Assembly (NCBI GenBank): GCA_021234155.1
Contig: JAJEKV010000032.1
Coordinates: 1,489,460-1,553,459 of the forward strand
Length of the DNA: 64,000 nucleotides
From: Isoetes taiwanensis
Lineage: Eukaryota > Streptophyta > Lycopodiopsida > Isoetales > Isoetaceae
Direction: 5' to 3'
Position 1 is the first letter of the stretch; every line of letters begins with the position of its first letter. Both the position numbers and the translations under genes were made by a program. Shown piece by piece: positions 60,081-64,000 of this stretch. Under the pieces are notes generated by a model. The model saw only the letters and a list, made by a program, of their open reading frames with translations. It was not told the DNA's origin and did no database searches.

Positions 60081-61079
60081 CATGGAGCTGTGTCGAGGCC
60101 ATCAGGAAAGAAAATTTGACAGGGGCTCAAGTATGTATGAAGTTAAGCTATATGTAGATATTAGGCCACATGAGCATCATGTCAAATTTCCCCCTCATAA
60201 TCAATGGTCACCAAGAAATTAATGTAGATAATGAAGTATGTAAGGCAAGAGAAAGGATCTGGGCTGCAACTTTTACTAGAGAAGTCTTTCAGATGGCATA
60301 TATATACTGGTTTATTTATAAGCACCATCAGGAATTCACTGAAAGACAATTTGCTAAGTACAGGCAATTATATACACTTACAGGATATTAGCTGATGCCT
60401 ATGGTACCCTACTGTTACTCATGGTACATCAAAATTTCTACAGATTGATAAGAGATCATATGTGGATGGCAGATTTCTATATCACGGGCACTGCTTCTCA
60501 CGCTTTAGATTACTGAGCATTTAGTCAATCTTAAGTGAGATAGAAGCATCTCAATCGGAAGGAATGACGGGAAGATTCCGTATAATCGAATATTTCAAAT
60601 TACCATATGGAATAATGAATTAAAGATGTGGATGAGTTACCATACATAACATAGTATCTCTCCCCCAATTTGCCTCTGTCGAGCTTCTCGATCTGTCATA
60701 ATTCCGCGGGAAGTAGAAAGAATTGCCATTCGACAGTTACACCATTAAATACAATCAGTTGTTCACTTCTACCACAAATACTACTGACACTATGATTCCT
60801 ACCATTTCCTCTGCCCAAATTGACACCATAGCCTCTTCCTGGATGCAATAAGATCTTTCAGTTTTGCAGGTTTATTAGCAGAGTCAGCTTCTGTGGGAAC
60901 AAGAAATGGACATGACCGTCATCAACTTTGCACCACAATTTACTTGGTGCAGTTTAATGTCTTGGTTTTTATCGGATTTTACACTCTCATCCAGTGTTGA
61001 AGACTTTATTTTGTAAGGTTGACGAGGTCAGCTAAATCTTATTCTATTTTCTCTACTAAATCTTATTCTTATTCTATTG
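60081..61079. other. Unassigned AT-rich DNA between LINE-C and LINE-D
   Basis: It may include the LINE-C 3' UTR. An open frame at 60170-60391 (73 codons) has no recognisable domain. Near 61035-61070 AAATCTTATTCTATT-like units repeat, possibly the target site of LINE-D. Confidence 0.4.
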
Positions 61080-62640
61080 GGAGGCTCCCCGTGCACCTAC
61101 TGCCTCAACACACCGGGTGCCCCAGGCATTACTGGACTACCCGTCATCCGGGGACCTCACCAATTTTGAGCATGATCTGGCGGGACTGCTGCAACGCCCC
61201 AAATTTCAAGAGCAATCTGCTCAGCTGACTCACCTGCTTCTGACAGCTACTGAAAGGTGCTTTGGTAGAGGCCGCCACGACTACCACCTTCCCCACAACA
61301 AATGGTTTGATAATGAGTGTCGAGCTCAAACGACACTCCCAACAAGTCATCGATCCCACCTCCCGCCCACAGGCCGCCAATCCAATACCGCTCCTTTATC
61401 AAGAACAAGAAGGCGGATACTGGCAAAAGCATCAAACGGATGTTTGGTCTCCCGGATCGCACCCCGGACATTCGGAGAAGGAACTTGAGCAAGCTCAAGA
61501 CAACCTTCACGGGGAACATCACCTGAGCAATGGGTACAAGATTTTGCAACAACTTTACTACCAGCCGGGGGCTGGACACCAGTCCCCTCCACGGATAGGC
61601 ATGGCTCGGGTTATCCACGTAAGGGGATGTCATCATGGGCCTACAACGTCTAGCTAATGGGAAGGCGGCAGATTTTGATGGCATGCGAACTTCAAATGGG
61701 GTTTGGGCCTCCATCGGTGCCCTGTCCTCTCACGGTGATTGTTCAATAAAAAGCATTAGAAGGCTTCCCTCTACAATGGACCACTAGTAGGGTTGTGCCC
61801 ATGTACAAAGCATGAGGGGACCCTCAATGCCCGCCAACTACCGTACTATCATGGTCACTCTCTCTTTGCAAAATTGTTGGTCGGGCATCCTTGAGCAGGC
61901 CGGTGACAATATGGGCAGAGGAAACGGATGTGCGAAGCTCTTATATAGGCAGATTTCCGCCCCACCACTCCACCATTGATCATATCTTCACTCTGCGCAT
62001 TGATTGAGGATAGGGGAATCGCAACCGGCAGAACACAGTTTGTTGTCGCGGGATTTTGCAAAAGCTTTTGACACAATTACCCGCGACAAGCTATGGATGC
62101 ATTGCATTGCGGTGGGACCCCCTTGACTTGCGTAATGCAGTTAATTATAGGCTATACGAGGCATGCTCGGGCCGTATCACATCATTGAGCACAGCCCGAA
62201 TCGCGAGCATTGAGCGCCGTGGTTGCCCCTCTCCCCACACTCTTTGGCCTATACATTGATCAATTTGGAAGATTGACTCTCGAGCATGGAGGTGCGCGGG
62301 CGCACATCTCATGCATCACACAATCCAACAACTCATATATGCCGACGATGTCAACCTTTCCGCCTATACTCCGTGAGTCCGAGGACATGCAACATCACCG
62401 GATGCTCTTGACACGCTTTGCCAATTCACCTGCATGCGAAGTTAACTTGGCCAAAACTAGGATCTTCTTAGTTGCATCATCCCGTCAGCCAATGCTTCCC
62501 TCATTCACTTACCGGGGACAAGAGGTAGAGGTGGCTCCGACCTACAAGTACTTGGGGATCGAAGTTCTCAATTACCACCCATTGGGATGCCGCCATCAAG
62601 TTTGCGGGTCACGCGCTGGTTGAAAGCACTATATGCCATG
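61080..62640 (+). pseudogene. LINE-D linker and reverse transcriptase remnant
   Basis: The linker shows NKWFDNEC and YRSFIKNKKADTGKSIKRMFGLPDR. RT motif A reads SRDFAKAFDTITRDKLW (about 62045-62095), motif B PTLFGLYIDQF, and the catalytic QQLIYADDVNLSAYTP has YADD at 62338-62349. After it come CEVNLAKTRIFLVA and YKYLGIEVLNYHP, normal for the region downstream of YADD. Blocks sit in at least four different frame segments. Confidence 0.9.
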
Positions 62641-63410
62641 CGGAACAACAGCTACAAGGCAGAGTTGCATGCCCAGGGCCACTGATCCCACACTTGTTTT
62701 GGGTCTTGGTCGAGCGGTCCTTTTGTATGGGGCAGAAGTGTGGGGTCGGTGATATCCCTCAACACCGAATGACCTCGGCAGTGTGCGAGAAGGCCTTCTT
62801 GGCACGGGCCCTGGGGTGAAGTCCATAGTTCCGTGCCGGATCCTACTCCAGGAGCGAGGGCTTTCTACCCTTCAACGGGCTGCATTGGAATGCCATATCG
62901 TTTACTTCCAAAAGGTGGTCGCTATGGCTGATACACTTGCCCCACCTTTAGCTTTTACGCGATGGGTCCCAACGCTGAAAATCCTGTTGGAAAGACAAGC
63001 AAGCTCGGTGGTTCTCACACGGGGTGTGCGAGGAGCAAACGGATCGCCCTTGTCGATTACAAAGAAAGATCGCAAGGCACTTAAGTTATACCTAGATGCC
63101 ACTTTCCTTCGCAAGCTCTGGGATGCAGAGGCTCTGACGCATGTTAAGCTGGCACACTTTCAGCAGCAAGTCAATCCTAGGCTTACAAGAGGCCCACACC
63201 GGTATTTGTACACCCAAATTGCCCATGAAGAAGCAAGCGGACTTATAGCTTCCATTCCGCGCGGGTGCACATCGCCTCCGCATTGAAACAGGGCGTTGGG
63301 CTCGGGAAGCACGAGAGCAAAGGCTTTGCCAGTGTTGCCACCAGGGTGCCATTGAGGATGAATGTCATGCCCTCCAGATCTGCGAGCATTTGCCCATATC
63401 CGAGAGCGAT
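62641..63410 (+). pseudogene. LINE-D ORF2 C-terminal region
   Basis: One open stretch of about 165 codons (62783-63286) has LQRAALECHIVYFQKVVAMADTLAP and ALKLYLDATFLRKLWDAEA. It then shifts to RLRIETGRWAREAREQRLCQCC with GAIEDECHALQICEHLP (about 63275-63405), the Cys/His motif also seen in LINE-A and -B. The consistent C-x-C-C...E-D-E-x-H...C pattern marks this family. Confidence 0.85.
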
Positions 63411-63559
63411 ATGTTCGATTACTAGTGCCTGGCCAGCCGTTGCATCAGCTATTGACTGGCGTCGGTTTTGTTGGAGTCATACCTCCGGAGGTTATGGATG
63501 CGGACTCATTTTGTCCAACACGGACGGTATTGAACTCCTATACAATTGTACAAATGATG

Positions 63560-63700
63560 CCAACATACTTATTATCGCTAAGGTTTTTCCCTCGAAAACC
63601 CTTCGGGGCGGGGGTTTTTTAATCCTGTCAATAATACGCTTGCTGCTCTCTTTTTGTTTGGGTCCCATAGGCCAATTGGTCTCCGTGGACGCTAAAAATC
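63560..63700 (+). other. LINE-D 3' UTR hairpin block and terminus
   Basis: TTTTTCCCTCGAAAACCC followed by GGGGCGGGGGTTTTTTAATCC forms a potential stem. After about 45 bases come CCCATAGGCCAATTGGTCTC, CGTGGACGCTAAAAATC and no clear microsatellite. It is the best-preserved 3' end of the family in this window. Confidence 0.85.
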
Positions 63701-64000
63701 TATTTTGGTGAGAGACTCGTCTGGAAGGGGAAAACCCGGCCGAGATAGATAGGCATATCTTTCATCACAGCAGTATACAACATTTTGAAAAAATATCTAA
63801 GGTGGGGGGTAGTCCACCAACTGGGTCTGACTACCCACTAATAATAAAGGGGACCTACCATAGGAACAACCCAGCCCCCTTTTAAGATGACGTAAAATAA
63901 GAAAGGCAAATAGGAGGCAACGTGCGAAAGTTTATCACCGGGATGAAAAACCCCGCCCTTTCGGGTTTTCAAGGAAAACCCTAATGATAAACCTTCGCCC
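63701..64000 (-). mobile_element. Probable LINE 3' region on minus strand, cut by window edge
   Basis: The plus-strand stretch 63937-63983 (CACCGGGATGAAAAACCCCG, then CGGGTTTTCAAGGAAAACCC) mirrors the 3' UTR block of LINE-A and LINE-B (CCGGGATGAAAAAACC, GGGAGGAAAAACCCTAA). This places another minus-strand copy to the right. A GATGACGTAAAATAA block lies at about 63885. The terminus is not clear. Confidence 0.55.

Larger units (their letters stand above)
61080..63700 (+). mobile_element. LINE-D: 5'-truncated LINE, same family as A and B
   Basis: It begins downstream of the endonuclease with NKWFDNECRA (equivalent to NPWFDADCKALK in LINE-B). It then carries RT, the C-terminal Cys/His motif, 3' UTR and the terminal signature TTGGTCTCCGTGGACGCTAAAAATC. 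2.6 kb long, in the opposite orientation to A and B. Frames are disrupted throughout. The 5' limit at about 61080 is where sequence composition changes from AT-rich to GC-rich. Confidence 0.9.

Overview
The window looks like repeat-rich nuclear DNA from a land plant. I find no intact host gene. The plant assignment rests on three things. There are Ty1/copia elements primed from initiator-Met tRNA (TGGTATC-type primer sites). There is an L1-type LINE whose first ORF resembles the plant-specific DUF4283 domain. There are no bacterial-style operons. The species cannot be named from this sequence.

Layout. Positions 1-14250 are AT-rich intergenic DNA with local tandem duplications (4.35-4.93 kb, 10.70-11.11 kb), a TG-rich microsatellite (3.9-4.0 kb) and two decayed LINE 3' ends (about 1.0 and 10.2 kb). 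Copia-1 (14251-17868) is complete end to end: both LTRs, a 5-bp target duplication, primer site and polypurine tract. Its genes are internally deleted and decayed. Positions 17.9-26.1 kb are non-coding and include a strongly purine-rich, roughly 700-bp-period tandem region. LINE-A (26114-30951, minus strand) is near full length but broken. Copia-2 (32314-38926) has 468-bp LTRs about 98% alike and a long open pol frame. It lacks the protease and carries a 0.5-kb foldback (MITE-like) insertion.

Positions 41525-60080 hold the most structured part, a stack of nested insertions. LINE-C (plus strand, L1 type with DUF4283-like ORF1, endonuclease, reverse transcriptase and C-terminal zf-RVT-like region) was hit in its endonuclease domain by Copia-3 (44238-54850, target duplication TCTAA). 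The 3' LTR of Copia-3 was later hit by LINE-B (about 49403-54282, minus strand), a sister copy of LINE-A. LINE-C was also hit between endonuclease and reverse transcriptase by two further inserts that end in LINE 3' tails. LINE-D (61080-63700, plus strand) is 5'-truncated. Another LINE 3' region begins at the right edge.

How the parts relate. LINE-A, -B, -D and several orphan 3' ends share one 3'-terminal signature: a GGCC-rich stretch, then GTGGACG-like, then TAAAA. Each ends in its own microsatellite tail, such as (TTCC)n, (CTATT)n or (GATA)n. Two non-coding segments of about 1.7 kb carry the same tail and may be non-autonomous partners of this LINE. Copia-2 and Copia-3 belong to related lineages and Copia-1 to a different one. 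Every element carries disabling lesions, so none looks autonomous. I did not find a non-transposon 'system'. The new material is the nesting order, the shared LINE tail, and the candidate non-autonomous elements.
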